A stretch of DNA of 44,850 bases from an uncultured Ignavibacteriota bacterium (GTDB lineage: Bacteria > Bacteroidota > Ignavibacteria > Tepidaquicellales > Tepidaquicellaceae). Below the pieces are notes generated by a model. The model was given only the letters and a program-made list of their open reading frames with translations, did no database searches and was not told where the DNA came from. The first letter of the stretch is position 1. The number at the start of each line of letters is the position of its first letter. Shown here piece after piece: positions 35,147-43,093 of the stretch. The stretch lies in assembly GCA_903831845.1 (NCBI GenBank), contig CAIKZJ010000322.1, positions 1-44,850 of the forward strand, read 5' to 3'. Made by a program: the position numbers and the translations under genes.

Positions 35147-36607
35147 ATGAAAAACACAATTATTTTACTGGCATTTCTGATGCTTGCGGTTACCGCTTGC
35201 GCGCAGAATCCTAACGTTCAACTGGTTGACGCGTTCCCGAACCTTACTTTCAACAAGCCCCTGCACATGACCAATATGGGCGACAACAGGAATTTCGTTG
35301 TACAGCAGGACGGGAAAATCATATTATTCCAGAATGATTCTAACGTAACCGCTTCGAAAGTCTTTCTGAATATTTCGAATAAAATCTCGTCATCATCGGG
35401 CGAAGAAGGGCTTCTTGGACTTGCTTTTCATCCCAACTACTCATCCAACGGTTATTTTTACGTGAATTATACAGCGCCTTCGCCACTAAGGACAGTCATC
35501 GCCAGATACAAAGTGAGTACGTCCGACCCGGACAAGGCGGATTCATTAAGTGAATACAAGATACTCGAAATAAATCAGCCGTACACAAATCACAACGGCG
35601 GCACCGTAATGTTCGGTATGGACGGATATCTTTACATCGGCATGGGCGACGGCGGAAGCGCGGGAGACCCTAACAACAACGCGCAGAACCTGCAGGTACT
35701 GCTCGGCAAGATGCTCAGGATTAACGTAAACGATACAACGGCGACAAGAAGATATCTGATACCGCCGACTAATCCTTTTTACAACAACCCGGCGGCGGGC
35801 AAAGAGGAAATTTACGCCTGGGGTTTGAGAAATCCATGGAAGTTCACGCAGGACCCGGTAACCGGGCTGATATACGTGGGCGATGTAGGACAGAATCTCT
35901 GGGAGGAAATTGACATTCTGCAAAACGGGAAAAACTACGGATGGAGGGTGATGGAAGGGTTTGCATGCTATAATCCATCTACCGGCTGTGACACATCGGG
36001 CAAAACGCTTCCGATAAAAGCATACGGCCACACGTCAGGAAGCTGCTCTGTAACAGGAGGATATGTTTACAGAGGTTCGAGGAGGCCCGAACTACGCGGC
36101 GCGTATATTTACGGCGACTACTGTTCAGGTATTATCTGGATGTTAAGATACAACAACGGCGCAGTTACATCGGACTCGCTTCTAACGCAGAAGAATATTC
36201 TCTTGAGTTCGTTCGGCGTCGACAGGAACAACGAACTTTATTTCATACAGACATCATCTGCAGCGAAGATATACAGATTCAACAGAAGCCCTCTTGCAGG
36301 AATAATAAACAATCAGAACGCTGAAGCGGAGAATTATTCGCTCGGACAGAATTACCCGAATCCGTTCAACCCTGCCACAAGGATCGCGTTCACAGTTCCG
36401 CAGAGGAGCGAAGTGAAGTTAAGCATTTATGACGCTTCGGGCAGGAACGTAAGAACGCTCGTGAACACATTTTTGCAGAGAGGAAATTACGAACTTGAAT
36501 GGAACGGCACCGACGATTACAACAGGCAGTTATCGAGCGGGATATATTTTTATAAGATGACTTCCGGAGATTTTTCCGATACGAGGAAGATGATTCTGCT
36601 CAAATAA
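35147..36607 (+). CDS. PQQ-type sugar dehydrogenase with T9SS sorting domain
   Basis: A 486-residue soluble glucose/sorbosone dehydrogenase-type beta-propeller. H149 in NHNGG and R228 in GLRNPW are the expected catalytic and PQQ-contacting residues, and GDVGQNLWEEID is a family hallmark. It would oxidise an aldose outside the cytoplasm with PQQ. The signal peptide ends ACAQ: AXA cleavage by signal peptidase I is likely, though VTAC also resembles a lipobox. The last 90 residues are a type A sorting domain (QNYPNPFNPATRI, terminal KMILLK), so the enzyme should reach the surface or medium. PQQ synthesis genes are not in the window. Its stop codon abuts the convergent NRAMP gene with no gap. Confidence 0.9.
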   Translation: MKNTIILLAFLMLAVTACAQNPNVQLVDAFPNLTFNKPLHMTNMGDNRNFVVQQDGKIILFQNDSNVTASKVFLNISNKISSSSGEEGLLGLAFHPNYSSNGYFYVNYTAPSPLRTVIARYKVSTSDPDKADSLSEYKILEINQPYTNHNGGTVMFGMDGYLYIGMGDGGSAGDPNNNAQNLQVLLGKMLRINVNDTTATRRYLIPPTNPFYNNPAAGKEEIYAWGLRNPWKFTQDPVTGLIYVGDVGQNLWEEIDILQNGKNYGWRVMEGFACYNPSTGCDTSGKTLPIKAYGHTSGSCSVTGGYVYRGSRRPELRGAYIYGDYCSGIIWMLRYNNGAVTSDSLLTQKNILLSSFGVDRNNELYFIQTSSAAKIYRFNRSPLAGIINNQNAEAENYSLGQNYPNPFNPATRIAFTVPQRSEVKLSIYDASGRNVRTLVNTFLQRGNYELEWNGTDDYNRQLSSGIYFYKMTSGDFSDTRKMILLK

Positions 36608-37867
36608 TTATTTCATGAAGAACATCATCCCGAAATATACGACTGTAAGAGCTATGAGAATAATAACGGTCGACCAGCCGATCAGGTTGTTATAGAACTT
36701 ATTCGTGTATTCGCCCATTACTTTTTTCTTGTTCACGATGATCATGATAGAAACGAGTACGACGGGGAGGAACATGCCGTTAAGTATCTGGGATATAAGA
36801 GTAATCTTGATAAGCGGCGCGTCAGGTATTAGAATAATGAGCATGGAAATCACGAGCATTCCCGTATAGAGCGTGTAGAATTCGGGCGCCTCTTTCCACT
36901 TCTTGTCTATTCCCGCTTCAAAGCCGAAAGCTTCGCAGATGTAGAATGCAGCGGCGATAGGCAGAATAGTGGCCGAGAATATCGACGCTATGAAAAGTCC
37001 GAACGAAAAAACAACCGCCGCGAGGTTTCCTGCAAGAGGTTTCAGAGCCAGAGCAGCATCCTTCGCTTCGTTTATGATGACTCCCTGCGGATAGAGAGTC
37101 GAAGCGCAGGCGACGATTATGAAGAACGCGACGACAACCGTCGCGAGACAGCCGATCAGAATATCAAGAAGTATGAACTTGTAACTTTCTTTCTGCAATC
37201 CTTTTTCAATAACAGACGACTGCATGTAAAAAAGCATCCAGGGCGCGATGGTTGTTCCGATAACGCCTATAACAATGCCGAAATAACCCGCGTCCATATT
37301 TGCTTTCGGGCTTATGATAGCGTTTCCAATCTCGCTCCAGTTCGGTTTTCCCATCAGAGCCGAAATAATATACATGAACAATGCAAGGCTGAACACTATG
37401 AACACGCGTTCGGCAATCTTGTAATTCCCTTTTACGACCAGCAGCCATACAGCCACTCCTGCCAAAGGAACGGATATGTACTTGCTGATTCCGAGCACTT
37501 CCATGCTGCCGGCTATACCGGCGAATTCGGTAGTGGAGTTTCCGATATCTGCTATTATTAGTCCGAGGAAAATGAAGAAAGTAATCTTAAGGCCTGAATT
37601 TTCCCTTATCAGGTCGGCAAGCCCTTTGCCGGTAACAACTCCCATACGCGCGTTCATTTCCTGCACGACAATGAGAACAATGAAAGCCGGAATAAGTGTC
37701 CAGATAAGATTATAGCCGTAAAGCGCTCCCGCGACGGAATAGGTAGTGATTCCGCCGGCGTCGTTATCTACGCTGCCCGTGATAAGACCGGGTCCGAGTA
37801 TCGCGAAAAATAACGCGATGTTCCGGAATATTGCGCGCCTCGAGGCTTTAATGTTTTTTCCGAGCAT
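36608..37867 (-). CDS. NRAMP-family divalent metal transporter, probably magnesium-type
   Basis: A 419-residue inner-membrane protein with about 11 membrane segments and the NRAMP layout. In helix 1 the canonical DPGN is replaced by D36-A-G-G39 within VDNDAGGI, keeping the metal-binding Asp but losing the Asn. In helix 6 the canonical MPH is A208-P-W, so the sulphur ligand that favours manganese and iron is absent. Such changes are known in the NRAMP-related magnesium transporters. The start lies 3 nt after the MgtE-like gene, with GGAG 6 nt upstream of the ATG. The context and metal site together point to magnesium; transport itself is not shown. Confidence 0.88.
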   Translation of the reverse strand: MLGKNIKASRRAIFRNIALFFAILGPGLITGSVDNDAGGITTYSVAGALYGYNLIWTLIPAFIVLIVVQEMNARMGVVTGKGLADLIRENSGLKITFFIFLGLIIADIGNSTTEFAGIAGSMEVLGISKYISVPLAGVAVWLLVVKGNYKIAERVFIVFSLALFMYIISALMGKPNWSEIGNAIISPKANMDAGYFGIVIGVIGTTIAPWMLFYMQSSVIEKGLQKESYKFILLDILIGCLATVVVAFFIIVACASTLYPQGVIINEAKDAALALKPLAGNLAAVVFSFGLFIASIFSATILPIAAAFYICEAFGFEAGIDKKWKEAPEFYTLYTGMLVISMLIILIPDAPLIKITLISQILNGMFLPVVLVSIMIIVNKKKVMGEYTNKFYNNLIGWSTVIILIALTVVYFGMMFFMK

Positions 37868-37870
37868 TCT

Positions 37871-39121
37871 TTACTCCGTCTTCCTTTTATCCAGAAGGTC
37901 TTCGACGATGTCGTCTATGACGACTACGCCTTCCATTTTCTTCTCTTTGTTTATTACGGGTATTGCAAGAAGATTATATTTCGAAATTATTTCAGCCAGA
38001 GAATCAAGTCTGTCGTCGTCGTAAACATACGCCAGGGTTCTTTTCATTATGTCGTACAAAATCATGTTCGGGTCGGCGATGACAAGGTCCCTGAGCGATA
38101 CTGTTCCTTTAAGCCTGCCGTCATTATCTACAACGTACAGATAATATATTGTATCGGATTCGGGCTTCACAGACCGAAGGTACTCGATCGTTTCATCGAC
38201 AGTAATAGTTTCCTTGAATGAAATGAATTCGGTCATCATAAGACTTCCGACTTCCTCATCTTCATACTGCAGGATTTCCCTGATGTCGTCGGAAGATTCC
38301 TTTTCGATTTCGTTCAGGAGCTGTTCGGCTTTATCCTCTTCGAGTTCATCAATAAGGTCCGCCGCTTCGTCTGCCGGCATTTTCTCAAGAACGTCAGCCG
38401 CTTTTTCAATGGACAGGCTTTCTATCATTTCTATCTGCGCCTCGGGTTCGAGTTCTTCGAGAACGTCTGCGGCTTTTTCCTCGTCAAGCGATTCGAACAA
38501 TGCCTTTCTCGATTTCTGGTCGAGGTCCTCGATAACGTCTGCAAGGTCGGAAGGATGAAGCGTATGCAGTTTCGTGTATGGTTTTGACAACGTTATGCCG
38601 AATGTCGAATAATCCACCGCCTCTACGTCGTCGAAAAGAATATATTTTCCCGGAACCTTTACTCTGAACGGAGACAGCACAGACGATACGGGTCTTGAAA
38701 TGCCGAGACGGCGGAAAATGCCGTCCAGGCCTACATCGACGGCCACGGCATAAGAGCCCGAAGCAACCTTTACGAGACGGACGTCGTTAACCCTTACAAG
38801 TTTTCTTCCGTTTATATCGAGTATCTGCTTGTCGAGTATGTTTTCGGCCAGGTTGAGTATGTTGGTGTTTTCGGGAATTGTGTATTCTACCATTTCTTCG
38901 CAGTACACGACGCAGTCGAGCTGTATCTTCCTGACATCGAATCTGTCAAAATTCAGAATACGCTCTTCGCCTTTTACTTTAACCTTTACCGCAACTATGC
39001 GCGGTTTTTCCTGAGAAAAAATAACCAGAACGTCTTTAATCCGGCCCATCGGTTCACCCGAATTGTCGAAGAATTTCTTGTCAAGGATGTTGCTTAGATA
39101 GTATGTGACCAGAAAACTCAT
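37871..39121 (-). CDS. Soluble PRC-barrel/MgtE-N/CBS magnesium-sensor-like protein
   Basis: A 416-residue protein with no membrane segment. Residues about 1-75 and 95-175 look like two PRC-barrel-type beta domains. Residues 187-290 are the MgtE N-terminal superhelical domain (HPSDLADVIEDL, then repeats with EKAADVLE and DEAADLIDEL, closing YEDEEVGSLMMTEF). Residues about 295-412 form a CBS pair. In true MgtE these cytosolic parts sense magnesium and gate an attached channel; here the channel domain is missing and an NRAMP transporter gene follows instead. The ATG at 39121 is preferred over the TTG at 39130. Confidence 0.92.
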   Translation of the reverse strand: MSFLVTYYLSNILDKKFFDNSGEPMGRIKDVLVIFSQEKPRIVAVKVKVKGEERILNFDRFDVRKIQLDCVVYCEEMVEYTIPENTNILNLAENILDKQILDINGRKLVRVNDVRLVKVASGSYAVAVDVGLDGIFRRLGISRPVSSVLSPFRVKVPGKYILFDDVEAVDYSTFGITLSKPYTKLHTLHPSDLADVIEDLDQKSRKALFESLDEEKAADVLEELEPEAQIEMIESLSIEKAADVLEKMPADEAADLIDELEEDKAEQLLNEIEKESSDDIREILQYEDEEVGSLMMTEFISFKETITVDETIEYLRSVKPESDTIYYLYVVDNDGRLKGTVSLRDLVIADPNMILYDIMKRTLAYVYDDDRLDSLAEIISKYNLLAIPVINKEKKMEGVVVIDDIVEDLLDKRKTE

Positions 39122-39380
39122 AAGGCACAAATTAAAAGTTTTTAAAAAATGTTTAATGAATATTTTCAGATATTCATCACCATTCTGTCTTTAACTATCC
39201 GTAGTTGCTTATTATAGTACGCTGTATGCGGGCGAAAATTTAGATACGTAACGGTTTCGTTATATCTTCAGACTGTAGGACGTCATTTTTTCTACGACAG
39301 CGTAATCGTTTCAAAAATAAGATACCCAAATTTGGTTTTTTATTATATAGAAAATTTTTTCCCAATGATTCTAAATACAA

Positions 39381-39401
39381 AAGCCCGCTCATCGCGGGCT
39401 T
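39381..39401 (-). terminator. Terminator of the ammonia-lyase gene
   Basis: AAGCCCGC and GCGGGCTT form an 8-bp stem with a 5-nt loop; on the minus strand it runs into TTTGTATTT, about 46 nt past the stop codon. T-rich sequence also follows on the plus side. Confidence 0.8.
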
Positions 39402-39413
39402 AATATTTTTCTT

Positions 39414-39441
39414 CTAACTACTAACTTCCAACTACTAACTA
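39414..39441. repeat. Heptanucleotide array of a second sequence type (4 units)
   Basis: CTAACTA, CTAACTT, CCAACTA, CTAACTA in exact 7-nt register. The period is the same as in the arrays near 4 and 5.4 kb but the unit is different. It lies just after the ammonia-lyase stop codon. Confidence 0.8.
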
Positions 39442-39447
39442 CTGCTC

Positions 39448-40974
39448 TTAATACGTCTTCAGTTCTCCGATTTCCTTTTCCACCGCTTCGAGTATCGCTC
39501 TGCTCTTAACGCAGGCCATCATATTGTTGTGGTCTCTGAAGAGCGGGCGGTCGATATCGAGATGTTCGACGACTTTCCTTACCGCGGTATGCGCGGCTTT
39601 CGTGCCCTTGCCTACGCTGTAATCCCTGAAATCAATCGCCTGAGCGGCTGCTATGAATTCGATTCCGAGTATTCCGTATGCGTTCTCGATAATCTGCCTT
39701 GTCTTCAATGCTGTGTTCATTCCCATGCTGACGAAGTCTTCCTGGTCTGCGGCAGCGGGTATCGACTGTATCGAAGCCGGAGCAGAAAGGATTTTCTGTT
39801 CAACAATCATCATGTCGGCAGTGTACTGGCTGAGCATGTGACCGGAGAACATTCCCGCGCCCTTTGTTAGGAACGCCGGAAGTCCGACGCTCAATGCCGG
39901 ATGAAGAAGCCTGTTGAGTCTTCTTTCGGAAAGAACGCAGACCATGGTTACGGCCGCTCCGAGCATATCGAGCGGAACGCTGATGGGCGAGCCCTGGAAG
40001 TTCGCGCCCGTGAGAACTATTTCATCGTCCGGAAGGAAAATCGGATTGTCACCGACGCCGTTGAGTTCGATTTCAACCTGTTCGCGCGTCCATCTCATCT
40101 GGTCCCTTGCCGCGCCAATAACCTGCGGTGTCGAGCGCATAGAGTAAGCGTCCTGAACTTTTACTTTCACCTTGCCTAGAAGATCGGAGCCTTCTATCAT
40201 TCTCTTTATATTTTCAGCCGAAGTAACCGCGCCCTTGAAACCCCTTAAGGCGTGAAGTCTCGTATCGTAAGGTTTCATGTTCGCCATTAACGCTTCGAGA
40301 GTCATTGCAGCGGCTATTTCCGCCTGCTTGAGAAGTCTTTCGATTTCGTATATCTGCAGGCATGCCATCGCGTTTATGACGTTGCTGCCGTTGATAGCGG
40401 CAAGACCGTCGCGAGCCTGAAGACCCGGAACGGGAATGCCGGCTTTCTTCAACGCTTCAGCCGTGGTCATTCTTTCGCCCTTATAGAACGATTCGCCTTC
40501 GCCCATCAGAGAAAGAGCTATCTGGCTCATCGGCGAAAGGTCGCCGCACGCGCCTACGCTGCCTTTCATGCAGGTTACCGGCGTTACGCCTTTGTTAATC
40601 ATATCGACGTACGTCTGTGTGATTTCCGGACGGCAGCCCGAGAATCCGTTGGCGTGAACGTTTATTCTGGCAAGCATAGCAGCTCTAACAACTTCAACCG
40701 GGAACGGGTCGCCGATACCGGCCGCGTGATTGTATATAAGATATTTCTGGAATTCCTTTACCTGCTTGTCGTTAAGCACGACGTTCGCGAGTTCGCCGAT
40801 TCCCGTATTAACGCCGTACATTATCTCCTTAGCGACTATTCTTTTTTCAAGAAATCCCCTGCATTTTATTATCCTCGCAAGCGCGTCAGGATGCAGCTCA
40901 ACTTTTTCTCCGTTTACGGCTACGTTGTAAACGTCCTCGATTTTCAGATTCTTACCTGTAATTACTACCGGCAT
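39448..40974 (-). CDS. hutH: Histidine ammonia-lyase homologue with Ala-Cys-Gly cofactor triplet
   Basis: A 508-residue member of the MIO aromatic amino acid lyase family, which removes ammonia from histidine, tyrosine or phenylalanine. The residues that line the pocket in Pseudomonas HAL are present: Y53, H83 (YNHAAG), N195, Y277 and R280 (QDAYSMRSTPQ), F326 and E412 (DQEDFVSMG). The cofactor-forming Ala-Ser-Gly is A142-C143-G144 here (GSVGACGDL). His83 and Glu412 favour histidine over tyrosine or phenylalanine. No hutU, hutI or hutG lies nearby. The ATG follows CAGGAG, a good ribosome site, 41 nt after the lipoprotein peptidase gene. Confidence 0.9.
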   Translation of the reverse strand: MPVVITGKNLKIEDVYNVAVNGEKVELHPDALARIIKCRGFLEKRIVAKEIMYGVNTGIGELANVVLNDKQVKEFQKYLIYNHAAGIGDPFPVEVVRAAMLARINVHANGFSGCRPEITQTYVDMINKGVTPVTCMKGSVGACGDLSPMSQIALSLMGEGESFYKGERMTTAEALKKAGIPVPGLQARDGLAAINGSNVINAMACLQIYEIERLLKQAEIAAAMTLEALMANMKPYDTRLHALRGFKGAVTSAENIKRMIEGSDLLGKVKVKVQDAYSMRSTPQVIGAARDQMRWTREQVEIELNGVGDNPIFLPDDEIVLTGANFQGSPISVPLDMLGAAVTMVCVLSERRLNRLLHPALSVGLPAFLTKGAGMFSGHMLSQYTADMMIVEQKILSAPASIQSIPAAADQEDFVSMGMNTALKTRQIIENAYGILGIEFIAAAQAIDFRDYSVGKGTKAAHTAVRKVVEHLDIDRPLFRDHNNMMACVKSRAILEAVEKEIGELKTY

Positions 40975-41015
40975 ATATAACTCCTGAGTTTATTTGATTA
41001 ATAATTATTTTTGTT

Positions 41016-41921
41016 TTAATCGTTTTGTTTCAGATTCATTGCCCAGACTTTGTACTCTTCATCAAGGCCGTCTATTTTCATTCCCGTCACCTCTTCGAGA
41101 AACTTCTTTCCTGTCTTATCCTTTTCATAATTGTCGCGGAAATTTTTGTAGAATGTTCTCAGCAAATTCTTTTCCTGAAGGTACTGGCAAAGGTATCTTG
41201 CCTGCGCGTAATGAAATGAACTGTTGTCTCCATAGAAAGTATCGTCGTCGGTCTTTAATAATTTATCCAGCGAAGTATACGATTTATGTTTAAGCGCGTC
41301 CAGCAGTTCGGGTAGGCGCCAGTTTGTATGTCCGAGTATAATCCCGTTTTCCATCGAGCATCTTTCATAAAGCGAGCCGAGACCTTCGTTGAACCAGGAA
41401 GGAATATCGGGGAAGTCGTAACGGACAAAGGCATGCGTCATCTCGTGCACGAGCGTTCCCGAGCCCGTGTTAATGTTCATCAGCATCGCTTTCTTGGACG
41501 GCTTGTAATATCCGAACCTTGAAAGGTCCTCGGTGTCGCCGTAGAGTTTTGCAGCCCAGTTCCTGTAAGAAGAATCGTCCTTAAAAAGAAAAATAGTTAT
41601 GAGTTCGTCAGGTTTCGTAATGAAATAATCGTTGTAGAAACACTCCTCGGCATTTGAAATCGTATTCTTTATTATGTAGGTTGTTCTTTCCTTGTTCAGG
41701 TTGCTCGCGATAACAAAACAGGAATGGTGTGTAACTATGAAATCTTCGGAGAGCTGCGCCCTTAATTCTTTTTCCCTGCTGTCGTAATCGAAAGTCACTG
41801 AATCCTTACCTGCCGCGATTCTGACGACTGGTGTATCAGGAGACTGCACGCGGTTACTCTCAGGCTGCCTGGTTCCGCAGGATAACAGCTGAACAAATAT
41901 TAGCAGGAGTACTTTATGCAT
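41016..41921 (-). CDS. Predicted lipoprotein zinc peptidase (HExxH, DUF1570-like)
   Basis: A 301-residue protein with a lipoprotein signal and lipobox LLSC (Cys15), so probably anchored in the envelope. HEMTH at 159-163 is a gluzincin zinc motif and E179 in WFNEGLGSLYE is the likely third ligand, a layout found in DUF1570/peptidase MA-like families. Four further Cys lie in the mature part. The substrate is unknown. It is the first of two minus-strand genes, followed after 41 nt by the ammonia-lyase, and divergent from the barrel protein at 42201. Confidence 0.82.
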   Translation of the reverse strand: MHKVLLLIFVQLLSCGTRQPESNRVQSPDTPVVRIAAGKDSVTFDYDSREKELRAQLSEDFIVTHHSCFVIASNLNKERTTYIIKNTISNAEECFYNDYFITKPDELITIFLFKDDSSYRNWAAKLYGDTEDLSRFGYYKPSKKAMLMNINTGSGTLVHEMTHAFVRYDFPDIPSWFNEGLGSLYERCSMENGIILGHTNWRLPELLDALKHKSYTSLDKLLKTDDDTFYGDNSSFHYAQARYLCQYLQEKNLLRTFYKNFRDNYEKDKTGKKFLEEVTGMKIDGLDEEYKVWAMNLKQND

Positions 41922-42048
41922 ACTTAAATGGATTTCCCGGGATATTGAAAGTGCTCAAAGGCATTCGTTCTCCGTAATTAAGGTAATTTCAATATATCAT
42001 ATTTATTCCATCCCTTAAATTCAATTTTTTCCTCCAAAATGCAAAATA

Positions 42049-42077
42049 TTGACTGAAATTTCTTTTTGAATTTTAAT
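42049..42077 (+). promoter_or_regulatory. Possible sigma70-like promoter
   Basis: TTGACT (42049-42054) and TTTAAT (42072-42077) are spaced by 17 nt in the 279-nt gap before the outer-membrane protein, leaving a leader of about 120 nt. Promoters in this group of bacteria often differ from this consensus, so the call is weak. Confidence 0.3.
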
Positions 42078-42200
42078 ATGTATTTTCTATTTTTAGTGTT
42101 TGATTTTTTATATGCTCCAAATGGAACCATATCAGTAAAAAGCAGTATAAAATTTGAAACTATTTTGCACGATTTTCGTCAAAACAATAAAAAACACATT

Positions 42201-43052
42201 ATGCGCAAAATATTACTGACACTCATCTTATTCATCTTTGCTACAGGTACATACGCCCAGGACAAAAAATACAGTCACTGGAACGACGAATGGTTGCACA
42301 TCAAGCATCCGACTATCGAGGTTTCATACGGAATCACTAAAACCAAACTCGACGGATTCTCGGCCAGGTTCGAGAATGTTTCGCTCGCCGATATCAAACT
42401 CGGATTCTCCAATGAAATTTACGAACACAGGAAAGAAGATTTTCTCAAATATGTATATCCGTATTTCAATTTCGGGAACGTTTCTTCCGACCTTGATTCA
42501 CGCGAAAAGACCGCAGGCAATCTGAAATCCAGCAGCTGGCGGTTCGGATTCGGAAGGAAAGAAGGATATCCGATTAATCTCGGCGGTCAGTTCTCGATTC
42601 TTCCGTACACTTCCAGCACAATGACGTGGACGAGGCTCGATATGAAATCACTTCCCGATTCGTCGAATCTTACCGACATGAACAGGCTGCTTCTCTACGA
42701 CAAGGCGTTCAGGTTCGGAAGCTCATGGGACGGCGGACTGAATATCAACTTCACTAAAAACTTCGCTATTAACGCCGGATACGAAAGAGCCAACACATAT
42801 CAGAGATATCTTTTCTGGAAACAGACAGGAAGCATGATAGTAGAGGAAGTCGGAGTCGGTTTGATAGACGAATTCGTGAAGAGCATTTTACACAGGGAGC
42901 CCGTTGCTGGTTCTATAGTCAACTTCCTGCTAAAGAACGCTTATTACTTCGGTGTATATCAATTAAGGTCGAAAGAAATGAACTGGCCTTTCGGCGGCGA
43001 AGCTGCGCTTAACTTCGATTCGTTCAAATTCGGATTTACCGTAACATTCTAA
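42201..43052 (+). CDS. Predicted outer-membrane beta-barrel protein
   Basis: A 283-residue protein with a signal peptide (1-19, ending TYAQ), many alternating amphipathic beta-strands and a C-terminal aromatic residue (FGFTVTF), as expected for an outer-membrane barrel. I do not recognise the family. The ATG at 42201 places the signal peptide at the N-terminus; in-frame codons upstream to 42066 encode an unlikely extension. It is monocistronic with its own terminator. Confidence 0.78.
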   Translation: MRKILLTLILFIFATGTYAQDKKYSHWNDEWLHIKHPTIEVSYGITKTKLDGFSARFENVSLADIKLGFSNEIYEHRKEDFLKYVYPYFNFGNVSSDLDSREKTAGNLKSSSWRFGFGRKEGYPINLGGQFSILPYTSSTMTWTRLDMKSLPDSSNLTDMNRLLLYDKAFRFGSSWDGGLNINFTKNFAINAGYERANTYQRYLFWKQTGSMIVEEVGVGLIDEFVKSILHREPVAGSIVNFLLKNAYYFGVYQLRSKEMNWPFGGEAALNFDSFKFGFTVTF

Positions 43053-43065
43053 AATATAATTTTCA

Positions 43066-43093
43066 GCCCGCCGGAAAACGGCGGGCTTTTTTT
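43066..43093. terminator. Terminator after the barrel gene, facing the T9SS cargo gene
   Basis: GCCCGCCG and CGGCGGGC pair around GAAAA, followed on the plus strand by seven T, 14 nt after the stop codon. The T-run overlaps the end of the convergent gene at 43092. Confidence 0.9.

Larger units (their letters stand above)
39122..39447. other. Noncoding stretch between the ammonia-lyase and MgtE-like genes
   Basis: These 326 nt contain the ammonia-lyase terminator (39381-39401), a heptad array (39414-39441) and an A/T-rich leader for the MgtE-like gene. I see no gene and no convincing riboswitch. Confidence 0.6.

Noticed and set aside
37871-39121. Complete MgtE magnesium channel, or a frameshifted one
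   Set aside because: The protein ends cleanly after the CBS pair, and the next gene downstream encodes an NRAMP protein, not the MgtE membrane domain. It also has an extra PRC-type N-terminal region.
39122-39380. Magnesium (M-box) riboswitch upstream of the MgtE-like gene
   Set aside because: A magnesium leader would fit the genes, but I cannot find the conserved M-box core or a convincing three-stem fold. Only a weak 4-bp pairing around GACGTC near 39271-39300 is visible.
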